A stretch of DNA of 64,000 nt from Arthrobacter sp. ZGTC131 (GTDB lineage: Bacteria; Actinomycetota; Actinomycetes; Actinomycetales; Micrococcaceae). Numbering within the stretch: position 1 is the first letter of the stretch; every line of letters starts with the position of its first letter. This document shows, piece after piece, positions 41,452-49,901 of this stretch. The notes beneath the pieces are model-generated. The model did no database searches and had not been told where the DNA came from. It saw only the letters and a list, made by a program, of their open reading frames with translations. The stretch spans positions 1-64,000 of the forward strand of contig NZ_PJIK01000010.1 of the NCBI RefSeq assembly GCF_002929275.1. Reading direction: 5' to 3'. A program made the translations under genes and the position numbers.

Positions 41452-42126
41452 CTAGCGGCCGGGGACGGAGTCCCTATCCGTCGGGACTCCGGAGGGGCGG
41501 CGAAGCTCTTCGATGAAGGTGTCCAGCAGTGCGTGCTGGTGCGGACTGTTGGCAAGCTGCACTAGGTCCGTGGCGGTGCTGGCCACTTTGATGTTGGTGT
41601 GCTGGCTGTAGGTGGCGAGCAGGTGGAACGAGGCGTCGGAGCCGATGCGCAGGGCCCCCATCAGGATTCCCTTGGCCTGCTCTATGGTGCTCCGCGTGCC
41701 GGTGGCTCCTTCGACGGCTTCCCGGGACGCCCGTTCCGTTTCCCAGTGCAGGGTGCTTGTGAGGTCAATGATGAATCCGTCAACAGCCACCAGGGTTCCG
41801 GACTCCATGAGCGCCTCCCCCGCCGTCAGGACGCGGTGTTCGCGCAGGCGGGCGTCGATGAGGCGGTGGTAGCTGCAGAAGTATCCTCCCGAGGCACAGG
41901 CCGCGGCGAAAATGTCCTGGCAGCGCTCCCTGTCGTCCGGGTGTTTATGCGAAAAGAGCAGCTCGAGAGTCGGGACGATCTCCCCCCGGCTGTATCCATG
42001 CAGGGCGTAGAGCTCATCCGACCAGTCCAGCCGCCGGGTGGCGGCATCGTAGCGGAAGGTGCCGGCAGCGCAGTCCGCCTCTCCGAGGGCACTTGAGTAG
42101 GTACGGACGGTCTTCGGCATGTTCAT
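41452..42126 (-). CDS. PAS-ANTAR domain regulator
   Basis: This 224-residue protein has an N-terminal PAS fold (AGTFRYDAATRRLDWSDELY, ALHGYSRGEI, FSHKHPDDRERCQDIF) and a C-terminal ANTAR domain (TRSTIEQAKGILMGALRIG, then SDASFHLLATYSQHTNIKVA). ANTAR domains bind paired stem-loops in nascent mRNA and cause antitermination. Here the PAS domain would supply the signal. No receiver aspartate is present, so it is not a classical response regulator. Start is uncertain among ATGs at 42126, 42120 and 42198; 42126 was chosen because it just precedes the domain. It is convergent with MarR and follows the DUF1508 gene. Confidence 0.83.
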   Translation of the reverse strand: MNMPKTVRTYSSALGEADCAAGTFRYDAATRRLDWSDELYALHGYSRGEIVPTLELLFSHKHPDDRERCQDIFAAACASGGYFCSYHRLIDARLREHRVLTAGEALMESGTLVAVDGFIIDLTSTLHWETERASREAVEGATGTRSTIEQAKGILMGALRIGSDASFHLLATYSQHTNIKVASTATDLVQLANSPHQHALLDTFIEELRRPSGVPTDRDSVPGR

Positions 42127-42154
42127 CGGGCCATCTTCTGCGCCACCTGCCCGC

Positions 42155-42499
42155 TCATCCGCGGGCACCGGCGGTATATCGGACCACGGGCGAGGCAAGC
42201 GAAAGGGCAGGGGCGGAATCCTTGCAGGCCGGACGCAGCTCAGGGCGCGCCGGCAGGCTACGCCTGGCTCCGCCCAGCGCCACCGCCGGCTGATGTGCGG
42301 CGCGGCGGTCTGCGGCCGAATCCGCCAACTCGCGCACGTGGCCCATGCCGGCGTATTCGCGCACGGCAGCGATGCCTTCCACCGCAGCCGCCTTGTTCGG
42401 GAAGGCTCGGGAGACTGCCATCACGGTCCCGTCCGGTGCAGTGAGCTGAAATCGAAAAGAAGCGTCTGTGTCGATGAAAAGTTCGAACATGCCAGCCAT
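42155..42499 (-). CDS. DUF1508 (YegP-like) protein with C-terminal extension
   Basis: This 114-residue protein begins with one DUF1508 unit, FELFIDTDASFRFQLTAPDG and AVSRAFPNKAAAVEGIAAVR, ending about residue 55. The rest is Arg/Ala-rich and unlike the family, possibly disordered or a decayed second unit. DUF1508 proteins are small and common, with no agreed function. AGGAGGACTTT before the ATG is a near-ideal ribosome site. It lies 28 nt before the PAS-ANTAR gene on the same strand. Confidence 0.8.
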   Translation of the reverse strand: MAGMFELFIDTDASFRFQLTAPDGTVMAVSRAFPNKAAAVEGIAAVREYAGMGHVRELADSAADRRAAHQPAVALGGARRSLPARPELRPACKDSAPALSLASPVVRYTAGARG

Positions 42500-42819
42500 A
42501 AAGTCCTCCTGGATCCAGGGATCACGCAGCCCCCGGCGACGTCATTGTCACCGGAGACAGTTGAAGTTCTCCGCACCGTATCCCCGCAGATGTTCCCGGA
42601 ATTCGAATTGATGAATTTATGAAATTGTGAACTAAACGACGGTGTCTTGGCAAGGCGTGTCCGCGTTATGGCCGGGCTCCGTGCGGCCGGCCAGCCGCGG
42701 CGCCGACTTATTGCGAAGCCAATCTTGGGATGCGGCCAGAGACAGACCGTTCTGTCTCTATACTTGGAGCTAGGTGCAATTTTTCGGCGCCGAAATCAGG
42801 AAGCAGCGGAAGGAATCCC
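42500..42819. promoter_or_regulatory. 320-nt intergenic region with the ArsR operator and a second dyad
   Basis: No gene was seen here. AGAGACAGA-CCGT-TCTGTCTCT (42738-42759) is a perfect 9-bp dyad directly before TATACT (42759-42764), a plus-strand -10. The repressor would thus cover the -35/-10 spacer of the ArsR gene. TTTCGGCGCCGAAA (42782-42795) is a perfect 14-nt palindrome in the leader. An AT-rich stretch near 42600-42640 may hold the promoter of the divergent DUF1508 gene. Confidence 0.7.
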
Positions 42820-43230
42820 ATGACGGATGACATGCCAGAGGGCGTGATCCAGACAGAGGTGAAGGCCGAGCTGTTCAAATCCATGGGTCACCCGGCACGG
42901 ATCCTCATTCTGGAGATGCTGGTTGACGGACCGGTGGCGGTGAGCCACCTGCGGGACGGGACGGGCCTTGAGGCGTCGAACCTTTCCCAGCACCTGGGCA
43001 TCCTCCGACGCCAGCGCTTGATCGTCCCGTCGCGGAAGGACGGCCGCCTGTTCTACGAACTCTCCTGCTCCGACGTGAGTGGGGTTCTCAGTGCAGCGCG
43101 GGGACTCCTGGGCACCGTCCTCCAGGCCAACGGTTATCCACGGGCCAGCATCATCCAGCCCAGCAGGGTGCCGTCCGTCGTCGGACTGGCGGCCGCCGGC
43201 GCCGTCAGCCGTCAATCCGCGGCTCTCTAG
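42820..43230 (+). CDS. ArsR-family winged-helix regulator
   Basis: This 136-residue ArsR-type repressor has the core VKAELFKSMGHPARILILEM, VSHLRDGTGLEASNLSQHLG and the wing RRQRLIVPSRKDGRLFYELS. I see no ELCVCDL-type metal-binding cysteine motif, so it may sense something other than thiophilic metals. The last ~35 residues are an unassigned tail. The ATG at 42820 follows GGAAGGAATCCC, and an earlier frame to 42730 has no support. The 22-nt operator just upstream implies autoregulation. No obvious target gene is adjacent. Confidence 0.87.
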   Translation: MTDDMPEGVIQTEVKAELFKSMGHPARILILEMLVDGPVAVSHLRDGTGLEASNLSQHLGILRRQRLIVPSRKDGRLFYELSCSDVSGVLSAARGLLGTVLQANGYPRASIIQPSRVPSVVGLAAAGAVSRQSAAL

Positions 43231-43261
43231 CCGCGCCGTTGCACCGCGTCAGACCGTCAAG

Positions 43262-43525
43262 TCAGGCCGGGTTTGCCGCGGCGGCCGTGGCAGGCGCCCC
43301 GAATAGCCACGCCGCGACGTCGCTCCTCAGGATCAGATGGGGACTTCCTGTCCCGCTGACGCTTCCTGCCGGCACGTAGTAGCCGCGCCCGGATCCCGGG
43401 CCGCCCGCGGCGCGGTCAAGCGCCTCAACGATCCGGCGAGTGAGGTGGCCGTGGGGGCCCGCGGCGTGGATTTCTTCGAGTTCTTCCGGGGTGAGTCGCC
43501 CCAGTACATCAGCAATTTTGGCCAC
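43262..43525 (-). CDS. Small hypothetical protein
   Basis: This 87-residue protein begins MAKIADVLGRLTPEELEEIH and has a short amphipathic start, a central Gly/Ala-rich segment and an Ala-rich tail. I do not recognise a family. The GTG start has GGGAAGCGATC before it. It is convergent with the ArsR gene and 170 nt from the next gene. Confidence 0.6.
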   Translation of the reverse strand: MAKIADVLGRLTPEELEEIHAAGPHGHLTRRIVEALDRAAGGPGSGRGYYVPAGSVSGTGSPHLILRSDVAAWLFGAPATAAAANPA

Positions 43526-43695
43526 GATCGCTTCCCTTCCCGCACATTGCCCGTTCGCACAGATGCTTCGATTGCACTGTTACTGGACCGCCCAGTTGCT
43601 TGAAGTGCAACGCTAGAGCACGGCGATTAACGGCGGGTGAAATCCCGACGGCGAACAGCGTACGGAATCGGTCCGGCGGCGGGGCCAGCCCGGCC

Positions 43696-44517
43696 TCAGT
43701 ACACGAAGATGTCGAACCATTCCCGATTGTGGGCGTGGAGGAGCACCAGGAACAGCACGAAGTCGAAGAGCAGGTGGACCGCCACGATGTAGGAGAGCGA
43801 CTTCGTGATCGTGAAGATGCGTGCCTGCAGCAGTGCGAACGGGAAGATGAACAGCGGCGCCCAGGCCCGGAATCCCAGCTCCCACAGGAACGATGTGAAC
43901 AGGACTGCCTGCAGCAGGTTGGCCTGCCAGTCGGGCAGGTGACGGCGCAGCAGCGCGAAGCATGTGCAGATAAAGAACAGCTCGTCCCAGATGCCCAGTG
44001 CGTTGGTCCCGACGAACAGCCGCGCGATGCCGTCGGGGTCGTGCACCGCGGGCCAGTTGGCGTAGACGCCGGTCCGGATCATATAGACCGGCAGCACGGC
44101 GTAGCCCAGCACCACCACAACCGGCAGGTACCATTTCTCTCCGCGCGTCCACTTGTTCCCGGTCATGACCGGGAAGACCACGGCGTGCTCCTTGGTAACC
44201 CAGCGCGATACCGCATAGGGAATGCCCACGGCAAGGATCATGGCGGAACCCATGACGAGCATGTGTTCCGTGCTGACGTCGGTGGTAATGGGAACTGCGC
44301 TGATCACCGAGATTCCGACGGCGATGAGGAGGAGATCGCGGAGCAGCGCCCTGTCAACGAGAGCGGCGACCGCCAGCGAAGCCACCAGCAGCGCGTAGCC
44401 CGGAACGTGTTGGTGCAGCGCAAACAGGATGAATCCGGACAACGACATCATCGCGGCGGGAATCACGCGCAGGGAAGTCCCCTTGACGGTGCGCTGTACG
44501 GTAAGAGGGGTTTTCAC
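43696..44517 (-). CDS. CPBP-like polytopic membrane protein
   Basis: This 273-residue membrane protein has about eight helices. The C-terminal half carries [17 protein letters not shown], then FLWELGFRA and [16 protein letters not shown], which recall the CPBP intramembrane protease/Abi plan (EExxxR, FxxxH, H), though here the first motif is DE and the second lacks a His. It could be a degenerate CPBP protein. The GTG at 44515-44517 overlaps the enoyl-CoA hydratase stop in GTGA, so it is coupled to the valine operon. The frame to 45030 is a shadow of that enzyme. No link between valine breakdown and a CPBP protein is known to me. Confidence 0.72.
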   Translation of the reverse strand: MKTPLTVQRTVKGTSLRVIPAAMMSLSGFILFALHQHVPGYALLVASLAVAALVDRALLRDLLLIAVGISVISAVPITTDVSTEHMLVMGSAMILAVGIPYAVSRWVTKEHAVVFPVMTGNKWTRGEKWYLPVVVVLGYAVLPVYMIRTGVYANWPAVHDPDGIARLFVGTNALGIWDELFFICTCFALLRRHLPDWQANLLQAVLFTSFLWELGFRAWAPLFIFPFALLQARIFTITKSLSYIVAVHLLFDFVLFLVLLHAHNREWFDIFVY

Positions 44518-45293
44518 CGGTGCCTGAACTCCGGCTGGCGCTTCTCCGAGAACGCGGCCATGCCTTCCTTCTGGTCCTCGGTGGCGAAGATCGAATGGAA
44601 AAGCCGGCGCTCGAACAGCACGCCCTGCGCCAGCCCGGTCTCGAAGGACGCGTTGACGGCTTCCTTGGCCAGCATGGCGGCGGGCTTGGACTTGGATGCA
44701 ATCACCGCGGCGGCCTTCAGGGCCTCCTCCACGGCGTCCTCGGCGGGCACCACCCGGGAGACCAGCCCGGACCGTTCCGCCTCCTCGGCGTCGATAAACC
44801 GGCCGGTCAGGATCATGTCCATCGCCTTGGCCTTGCCCACGGCGCGGGTGAGCCGCTGGGAGCCGCCCATCCCCGGGAGCACACCCAGGTTGATTTCCGG
44901 CTGGCCGAACTTGGCGTTGTCTCCGGCGATGATGACATCGCACATCATGGCGAGTTCGCAGCCCCCGCCAAGGGCGAAGCCGGACACGGCGGCGATCAGC
45001 GGTATGCGCAGCCTGGTGAGGTCCTCCCACCCGCGGAACCAGTCGGCGTCGTACATCTCCATGTAGCCCTGGGAGGCCATTTCCTTGATGTCTGCACCCG
45101 CTGCGAAGGCCTTCCCCGAACCCGTGATGACCACGGCGCCCACCCCGGGGTCCGTGTCCATCGCAGACACCGCGGTTACGAGCTCATCCAGGGTCGCCTT
45201 GTTCAGTGCGTTCAGTGCCTCGGGCCGGTTCAGGGTCACGAGTCCCACGCGCCCGCGGCGCTCCACCAGAATGTTCCCGTACTCCTGCGTCAT
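44514..45293 (-). CDS. Enoyl-CoA hydratase
   Basis: This 259-residue crotonase-fold enzyme hydrates a 2-enoyl-CoA to the 3-hydroxyacyl-CoA. The oxyanion and catalytic features are [33 protein letters not shown] with catalytic Glu, and [19 protein letters not shown] with the second Glu. It lies in the valine operon and would hydrate methacrylyl-CoA to 3-hydroxyisobutyryl-CoA, the substrate of the hydrolase encoded two genes upstream. A general fatty-acid role is also possible. It follows mmsB by 41 nt. Confidence 0.93.
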   Translation of the reverse strand: MTQEYGNILVERRGRVGLVTLNRPEALNALNKATLDELVTAVSAMDTDPGVGAVVITGSGKAFAAGADIKEMASQGYMEMYDADWFRGWEDLTRLRIPLIAAVSGFALGGGCELAMMCDVIIAGDNAKFGQPEINLGVLPGMGGSQRLTRAVGKAKAMDMILTGRFIDAEEAERSGLVSRVVPAEDAVEEALKAAAVIASKSKPAAMLAKEAVNASFETGLAQGVLFERRLFHSIFATEDQKEGMAAFSEKRQPEFRHR

Positions 45294-45334
45294 GCGCGCC
45301 TCTCATGTGGTTGGTCCTGCTACTAAAACTAAGA

Positions 45335-46297
45335 CTACTTACCGGATTTGTCGCGGATGTCGGTGATGATGCCGGAGAAGTCGCGCCCTGCGCCCCCTTC
45401 CGCGGCAAAAGCATCGTAGATTTCAGAGGCGAGCGGCCCCATGCGTGCCGCCACCCCGGTGCTTCGGACGGCGTTGAGTGCCAGCTTCAGGTCCTTAGCC
45501 ATCAGCGCCCCGGCGAATCCGGGCTGGTAGTCCCGGTTGGCAGGACTGGTGGGCACGGGCCCCGGGACCGGGCAGTTGGTGGTGAGCGCCCAGCACTGGC
45601 CGGACGCGGCGGAAGCGACGTCGAACAGGGCCTGATGCGTCAGCCCCAGTTTCTCGCCCAGGATGAACGCCTCGCTCACCGCGATCATGGACACGCCCAG
45701 GATGAGGTTGTTGCAGATTTTCGCCGCCTGGCCCGCGCCGTGCTCTCCGCAGAGAACTGCCCGTTTGCCCATCACGTCCAGCATGGGCCGCACTGTCTCA
45801 AAGTCCTCCGGCAGCGCGCCCACCATGAACGTCAGCGTGCCGGCCTCGGCGCCGACAACGCCGCCGGAAACCGGAGCGTCCACGGAGCGGTGCCCGGCGT
45901 CGAGCGCCAGCCTGGCCGCTTCCCTGGCCTCGTCCACGTTGATGGTGGAGCAGTCCAGGAACATGGTGTCGGCCCCGGCGGTGGCGAGCAGCCCGGGCTG
46001 CCCCCCGGCGCCGACGTACGCGTCCAGCACATGCTGCCCGCTGGGGAACATGGTGAGCACCACGTCAGCCCCGGCGACGGCTTCGGCGGCGCTGGCCGCG
46101 ACAGGCACGCCATGCTCCCGCGCGGCTTCCACCGCCGCGGGCACGACGTCGAATCCGGTGACTGTGTAGCCTGCCTTGACCAGGTTGACGGCCATGGGAC
46201 CGCCCATGTGGCCCAGCCCGAGGAAGGCGATATGTTCCTTCCTCGCCGCGGCATCCCCCGCGGCTCCCGCTACATCGGGCGTTGCATCGTCAGGCAT
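45335..46297 (-). CDS. mmsB: 3-hydroxyisobutyrate dehydrogenase
   Basis: This 320-residue enzyme oxidises 3-hydroxyisobutyrate to methylmalonate semialdehyde with NAD. The Rossmann signature is AFLGLGHMGGPMAVNLVKAG, the substrate motif VDAPVSGGVVGAEAGTLTFM, and the catalytic Lys lies in GAGQAAKICNNLILGVSM. The start at 46295-46297 has GGAGA upstream and overlaps the hydrolase gene by 8 nt. Its product is the substrate of MmsA, encoded at the head of the operon. The N-terminal ~20 residues (DDATPDVAGAAGDAAARKEH) are an unstructured extension. Confidence 0.93.
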   Translation of the reverse strand: MPDDATPDVAGAAGDAAARKEHIAFLGLGHMGGPMAVNLVKAGYTVTGFDVVPAAVEAAREHGVPVAASAAEAVAGADVVLTMFPSGQHVLDAYVGAGGQPGLLATAGADTMFLDCSTINVDEAREAARLALDAGHRSVDAPVSGGVVGAEAGTLTFMVGALPEDFETVRPMLDVMGKRAVLCGEHGAGQAAKICNNLILGVSMIAVSEAFILGEKLGLTHQALFDVASAASGQCWALTTNCPVPGPVPTSPANRDYQPGFAGALMAKDLKLALNAVRSTGVAARMGPLASEIYDAFAAEGGAGRDFSGIITDIRDKSGK

Positions 46298-47408
46298 GAC
46301 GCGTCTCCTTCTCCAAAAGAACCAGCTCCCTGTCCCCCAACGGCGCAAAGTACCTCTCGACGTCGTCCGCGTGCACTTCCGCGAGGGTGGCCGGCCGCCA
46401 GTTCGGGTTGCGGTCCTTGTCCACCACCTGCGCGCGGATCCCTTCACGGAAGTCCGGGCCTGCCAGGCAGCGCAGTCCCACGCGGTACTCCTGGGCGAGC
46501 GCTTCGTCGAGGCTCAGACCCCTGACCCTGCGCAGGGATGCCAGTGCCACCTTGACTGCCGTGGGCGACTTCGCCTCAATGATGTCCGCGGCCTCGGCGG
46601 CTTCACCGCCCGCGGCACGAAGCCGCCGGACGATCTCCTCGGCGTCGTCCGCGGGGTAACAGGTGTCGATCCACTGCCGCTGCGCTTCCAGTCCGGAGGC
46701 GGGTGCCGCATCGGCGAAACGTCCGACGGCGGCTTCCGCGGTTTCGTTTTCGAGCGCCGCCGAGAGGTCGGCGAGCTTTTCGGACGGAACGAAGTGGTCC
46801 GCGAGGCCCAGGAACAGCGCATCGGCGCCGCTCAGGTGTGCCCCGGTCAGGGCCGCATGGGTGCCGGACTCCCCCGGCGAGCGCGAGAGCAGGAGCGTGC
46901 CGCCGACGTCGGGCACGAATCCGATGGTTGTCTCCGGCATGCCCGTCCGGGTCCGCTCGGTGACGATGCGGACGGAGCCATGGGCCGAGATGCCCACGCC
47001 GCCGCCCAGCACCAGCCCGTCCATGAATGCCACATAGGGCTTCGGGTAGCGCGCGATGAGTGAGTTCAGCCGGTATTCGGCCTCCCAGAAACCTGCCGTT
47101 TCGTTCCCCCCCACGAGCATGTCCCGGTAAATGGCCACGATGTCGCCGCCGGCGCACAACCCCCGCCCACCGGAACCCTCCACCAGAACGGTAGCCACCC
47201 CGTCGTCGTCCGCCCAGGCGGTCAGCTGATCCAGCATCGCCGCCACCATCCCCGCGGTGAGGGCATTGACCGCCTTGGGCCGGTTCAGTGTCACCACGCC
47301 GAGGTGGCCACGTTTCTCGAACAGCACTTCTTCGGGCGTGGCTTCCTCGGGCACCGCGTCCGCGGGAACTGCGTTTGCGGGGCTGGCTTCGGGCGTTGTT
47401 CCCGTCAT
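46290..47408 (-). CDS. 3-hydroxyisobutyryl-CoA hydrolase
   Basis: This 372-residue crotonase-superfamily hydrolase releases CoA from 3-hydroxyisobutyryl-CoA in valine breakdown. It has the HIBCH pattern: GRGLCAGGDIVAIYRDML, FMDGLVLGGGVGISAHGSV, and MPETTIGFVPDVGGTLLLSR with the catalytic Glu. The long C-terminal region (about 150 residues beyond ordinary hydratases) is typical. The frame extends to 47696, but the ATG at 47406-47408 begins the protein and overlaps the mmsA stop as TGATG. About 25 Ala/Pro/Glu-rich residues precede the fold. Confidence 0.9.
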   Translation of the reverse strand: MTGTTPEASPANAVPADAVPEEATPEEVLFEKRGHLGVVTLNRPKAVNALTAGMVAAMLDQLTAWADDDGVATVLVEGSGGRGLCAGGDIVAIYRDMLVGGNETAGFWEAEYRLNSLIARYPKPYVAFMDGLVLGGGVGISAHGSVRIVTERTRTGMPETTIGFVPDVGGTLLLSRSPGESGTHAALTGAHLSGADALFLGLADHFVPSEKLADLSAALENETAEAAVGRFADAAPASGLEAQRQWIDTCYPADDAEEIVRRLRAAGGEAAEAADIIEAKSPTAVKVALASLRRVRGLSLDEALAQEYRVGLRCLAGPDFREGIRAQVVDKDRNPNWRPATLAEVHADDVERYFAPLGDRELVLLEKETRHA

Positions 47409-48907
47409 CAGCTTCCTTCCGGCATGATGAAGCTGGCGCCTTGGCGGATGCCCGACGGCCAGCGGGTGGTCACTGTCTTGGTCTTCGTGTAGAAGCGGAA
47501 GGCGTCCGCGCCGTGCTGGTTCAGGTCCCCGAAGCCGGAGGCCTTCCAGCCGCCGAAGGTGTAGTAGGCGATGGGCACCGGAATGGGAACGTTGACTCCC
47601 ACCATGCCCACCTGCACGCGGCTGGCGAAGTCGCGGGCAGCATCGCCGTCGCGGGTGAAAATGGCCACGCCGTTGCCGAACTCGTGCTCGCTGCAAAGCC
47701 GCAGGGCCTCGTCGTAGTCGGCAGCGCGGAGGACGCTCAGCACCGGGCCGAAGATCTCCTCCTTGTAGATCTTCATGTCCTTGGTGACGTTGTCGAAGAG
47801 CGTCGGGCCCACCCAGAAGCCTCCCTCATACCCTTCAACCGTGAGGCCGCGGCCGTCAGCCACCAGGTTGGCGCCGTCGTCGATCCCGGACTGGATATAC
47901 CCCTCGATCCGTTCCTTCGCGGCGGCCGCCACAACGGGCCCAAAGTCGGAATCCTTGTCCAGGCTGTGGCCCACTTTCAGTCCCTTGATCCGTTCCTGGA
48001 GCCGTGAGACGAGCCTGTCCGCGGTGTCCTCCCCCACGGGGACGGCCACAGAGATGGCCATGCAGCGTTCGCCGGCGGAACCGTACCCCGCGCCGATCAG
48101 GGCGTCCGCGGCCATGTCGAGGTCCGCGTCCGGCATGATCACCATGTGGTTTTTGGCACCGCCGAAGCACTGCGCCCGCTTGCCGTGGGCGGCGGCCGTG
48201 GCGTAGATGTACTGGGCGATCGGCGTGGACCCCACGAAGCCGATGGCCTTGACGCGGTGATCCTCGAGCAACGCGTCCACAGCTTCCTTGTCCCCGTTGA
48301 CCACATTGAACACGCCGTCCGGCACGCCCGCCTCGGTGAAGAGCTCGGCCAGGCGGAGGGGCACCGACGGATCCCGTTCGGACGGCTTAAGGATGAAGGC
48401 GTTGCCCGCGGCCAGCGCGGGACCGGACTTCCAGAGCGGGATCATGGCGGGGAAGTTGAAGGGCGTGATGCCCGCCACGACGCCCAGCGGTTGGCGCATG
48501 GAGTGGACGTCAATGCCTGAACCGGCGTCGTCCGAGAACTCACCTTTGAGCAGATGCGGCGCCCCGGCGGCGAACTCCACCACCTCGATGCCGCGCTGGA
48601 TGTCACCCTTGGCATCCGGGACGGTTTTGCCGTGCTCAGAGGAGAGCAGCCGGGCCAGCTCGTCCAGGTGCTCGTTGACGAGGTCCACAAACTTGAGCAG
48701 GATGCGCCCGCGTCGCTGCGGGTTCATGGCCCCCCACTCCAGCTGGGCCTTCTCCGCGCTGGCGATGATGTTCCGGACTTCCTCGTCGCTGGCCAGCGGA
48801 AGCCTGGCCTGGACTTCGCCGGTGCAGGGGTCATAGACGTCGCTGAATCTTCCGGAGGTTCCCTCGACCCTCCGGCCGTCAACGTAGTGGGACAGTTCGC
48901 GCACCAT
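47408..48907 (-). CDS. mmsA: Methylmalonate-semialdehyde dehydrogenase (CoA-acylating)
   Basis: This 499-residue aldehyde dehydrogenase converts methylmalonate semialdehyde plus CoA and NAD to propionyl-CoA and CO2. The catalytic Cys lies in GSAGERCMAISVAVPVGE. The N-terminal LSHYVDGRRVEGTSGRFSDV, the PFNFPAMIPLWKSGPALAAG segment and FGGAKNHMVIMPDADLD are characteristic of MmsA. The ATG at 48905-48907 follows AAGGAGCATTCCACC. It heads the operon, followed by the hydrolase, mmsB, hydratase and membrane protein. This is nearly a complete lower valine pathway. Confidence 0.95.
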   Translation of the reverse strand: MVRELSHYVDGRRVEGTSGRFSDVYDPCTGEVQARLPLASDEEVRNIIASAEKAQLEWGAMNPQRRGRILLKFVDLVNEHLDELARLLSSEHGKTVPDAKGDIQRGIEVVEFAAGAPHLLKGEFSDDAGSGIDVHSMRQPLGVVAGITPFNFPAMIPLWKSGPALAAGNAFILKPSERDPSVPLRLAELFTEAGVPDGVFNVVNGDKEAVDALLEDHRVKAIGFVGSTPIAQYIYATAAAHGKRAQCFGGAKNHMVIMPDADLDMAADALIGAGYGSAGERCMAISVAVPVGEDTADRLVSRLQERIKGLKVGHSLDKDSDFGPVVAAAAKERIEGYIQSGIDDGANLVADGRGLTVEGYEGGFWVGPTLFDNVTKDMKIYKEEIFGPVLSVLRAADYDEALRLCSEHEFGNGVAIFTRDGDAARDFASRVQVGMVGVNVPIPVPIAYYTFGGWKASGFGDLNQHGADAFRFYTKTKTVTTRWPSGIRQGASFIMPEGS

Positions 48908-48928
48908 GGTGGAATGCTCCTTTGCATG

Positions 48929-48957
48929 TGACCTGGGTCATCTTGGAGCTGAATATA
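48929..48957 (-). promoter_or_regulatory. Valine operon promoter region with palindrome
   Basis: TGACCTGGGTCA (48929-48940) is a perfect 12-nt palindrome about 22 nt before the mmsA ATG. On the minus strand TATATT (48952-48957) is a good -10, so the palindrome would lie just downstream of the start site. The -35 is not clear. Confidence 0.55.
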
Positions 48958-49048
48958 CTCGGACTTCCTACTAAATTCCAGAGTCCTGTGGTTCGGACGG
49001 GCACCCGGCGGTCGGGCAGCCCACCATCCACCCAAGGCCTAAGTTCGG

Positions 49049-49061
49049 TAAGTTAGGAACT
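49049..49061 (+). promoter_or_regulatory. Leaderless -10 box of xth
   Basis: TAAGTT (49049-49054) ends exactly 7 nt before the GTG start. No usable ribosome site is present. No convincing -35. Confidence 0.5.
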
Positions 49062-49868
49062 GTGAAGATTGCTACCTGGAATGTGAACTCGCTCCGTGCC
49101 CGCGCCGACCGTGTGGAGGCTTGGCTGCAGCGCACTGACTGCGACGTCCTGGCCATCCAGGAAACGAAGTGCAAGGACGACAACTTTCCGTGGGAGCTGT
49201 TTGAACGGATGGGCTACGAGGTGGCGCACTACGGCCTCAACCAGTGGAACGGTGTGGCGATTGCCTCACGGGTGGGACTCGAGGACGTCGAGCGGGCCTT
49301 CGTGGACCAGCCGGTGTTCGGCAAGGCGGGCAAGGACCCCATCCAGGAAGCGCGCGCCATGGCCGCCACCTGCGGCGGTGTCCGGGTCTGGAGTCTGTAT
49401 GTCCCCAACGGGCGCTCCCTCGACGACGAGCACATGCCCTACAAGCTCAAATGGCTGGACTCGCTCAAGAACCATGCCGCCGGCTGGGTCTCCGAAAACC
49501 CTGAGGCCCAGATCGCCTTGATGGGCGACTGGAATATCGCGCCCACGGACGACGACGTCTGGGACATCGACCTGTTCCTTTCCCAGGGCCTCACCCATGT
49601 CAGCGAGCCGGAGCGCGCCGCGTTCCGCGCCTTCGAGGCCGTCGGCTACTCCGACGTCGTTCGCCCGCACACCCCCGGCCCCGGCGTCTACACCTACTGG
49701 GACTACACGCAGCTGCGCTTCCCGAAGAAGGAAGGCATGCGGATCGACTTCATCCTTGCCTCCCCTGCCCTTGCGGCCCGTGTCACTGGCGCCTCTATTG
49801 ACCGCGAGGAACGCAAGGGCAAGGGCGCCTCGGACCACGCGCCGGTGATCGTGGAGTTGGCCGACTGA
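49062..49868 (+). CDS. xth: Exodeoxyribonuclease III
   Basis: This 268-residue Mg-dependent 3'-5' exonuclease/AP endonuclease acts in base-excision repair. Conserved segments are ATWNVNSLRARADRVEAWL, VLAIQETKCKDDNFP with the metal-binding Glu, the GDWNIAPTDDDVWD motif with the Asp/Asn pair, and the catalytic His in GASDHAPVIVEL. The GTG start lies 7 nt after the -10, suggesting a leaderless message. It is divergent from mmsA and followed after 33 nt by a gene of unknown function. Confidence 0.95.
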   Translation: MKIATWNVNSLRARADRVEAWLQRTDCDVLAIQETKCKDDNFPWELFERMGYEVAHYGLNQWNGVAIASRVGLEDVERAFVDQPVFGKAGKDPIQEARAMAATCGGVRVWSLYVPNGRSLDDEHMPYKLKWLDSLKNHAAGWVSENPEAQIALMGDWNIAPTDDDVWDIDLFLSQGLTHVSEPERAAFRAFEAVGYSDVVRPHTPGPGVYTYWDYTQLRFPKKEGMRIDFILASPALAARVTGASIDREERKGKGASDHAPVIVELAD

Positions 49869-49901
49869 TGGGGACTGTACGCCGATGACAGGCAGGCACT
49901 C

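Noticed and set aside
43621-43695. Possible riboswitch or RNA gene before the end of the valine operon
   Set aside because: No tRNA-like fold, conserved core or stable hairpin could be made out.
43600-45066. 488-residue open frame on the plus strand
   Set aside because: Antisense to the CPBP-like and enoyl-CoA hydratase genes; composition typical of a shadow.
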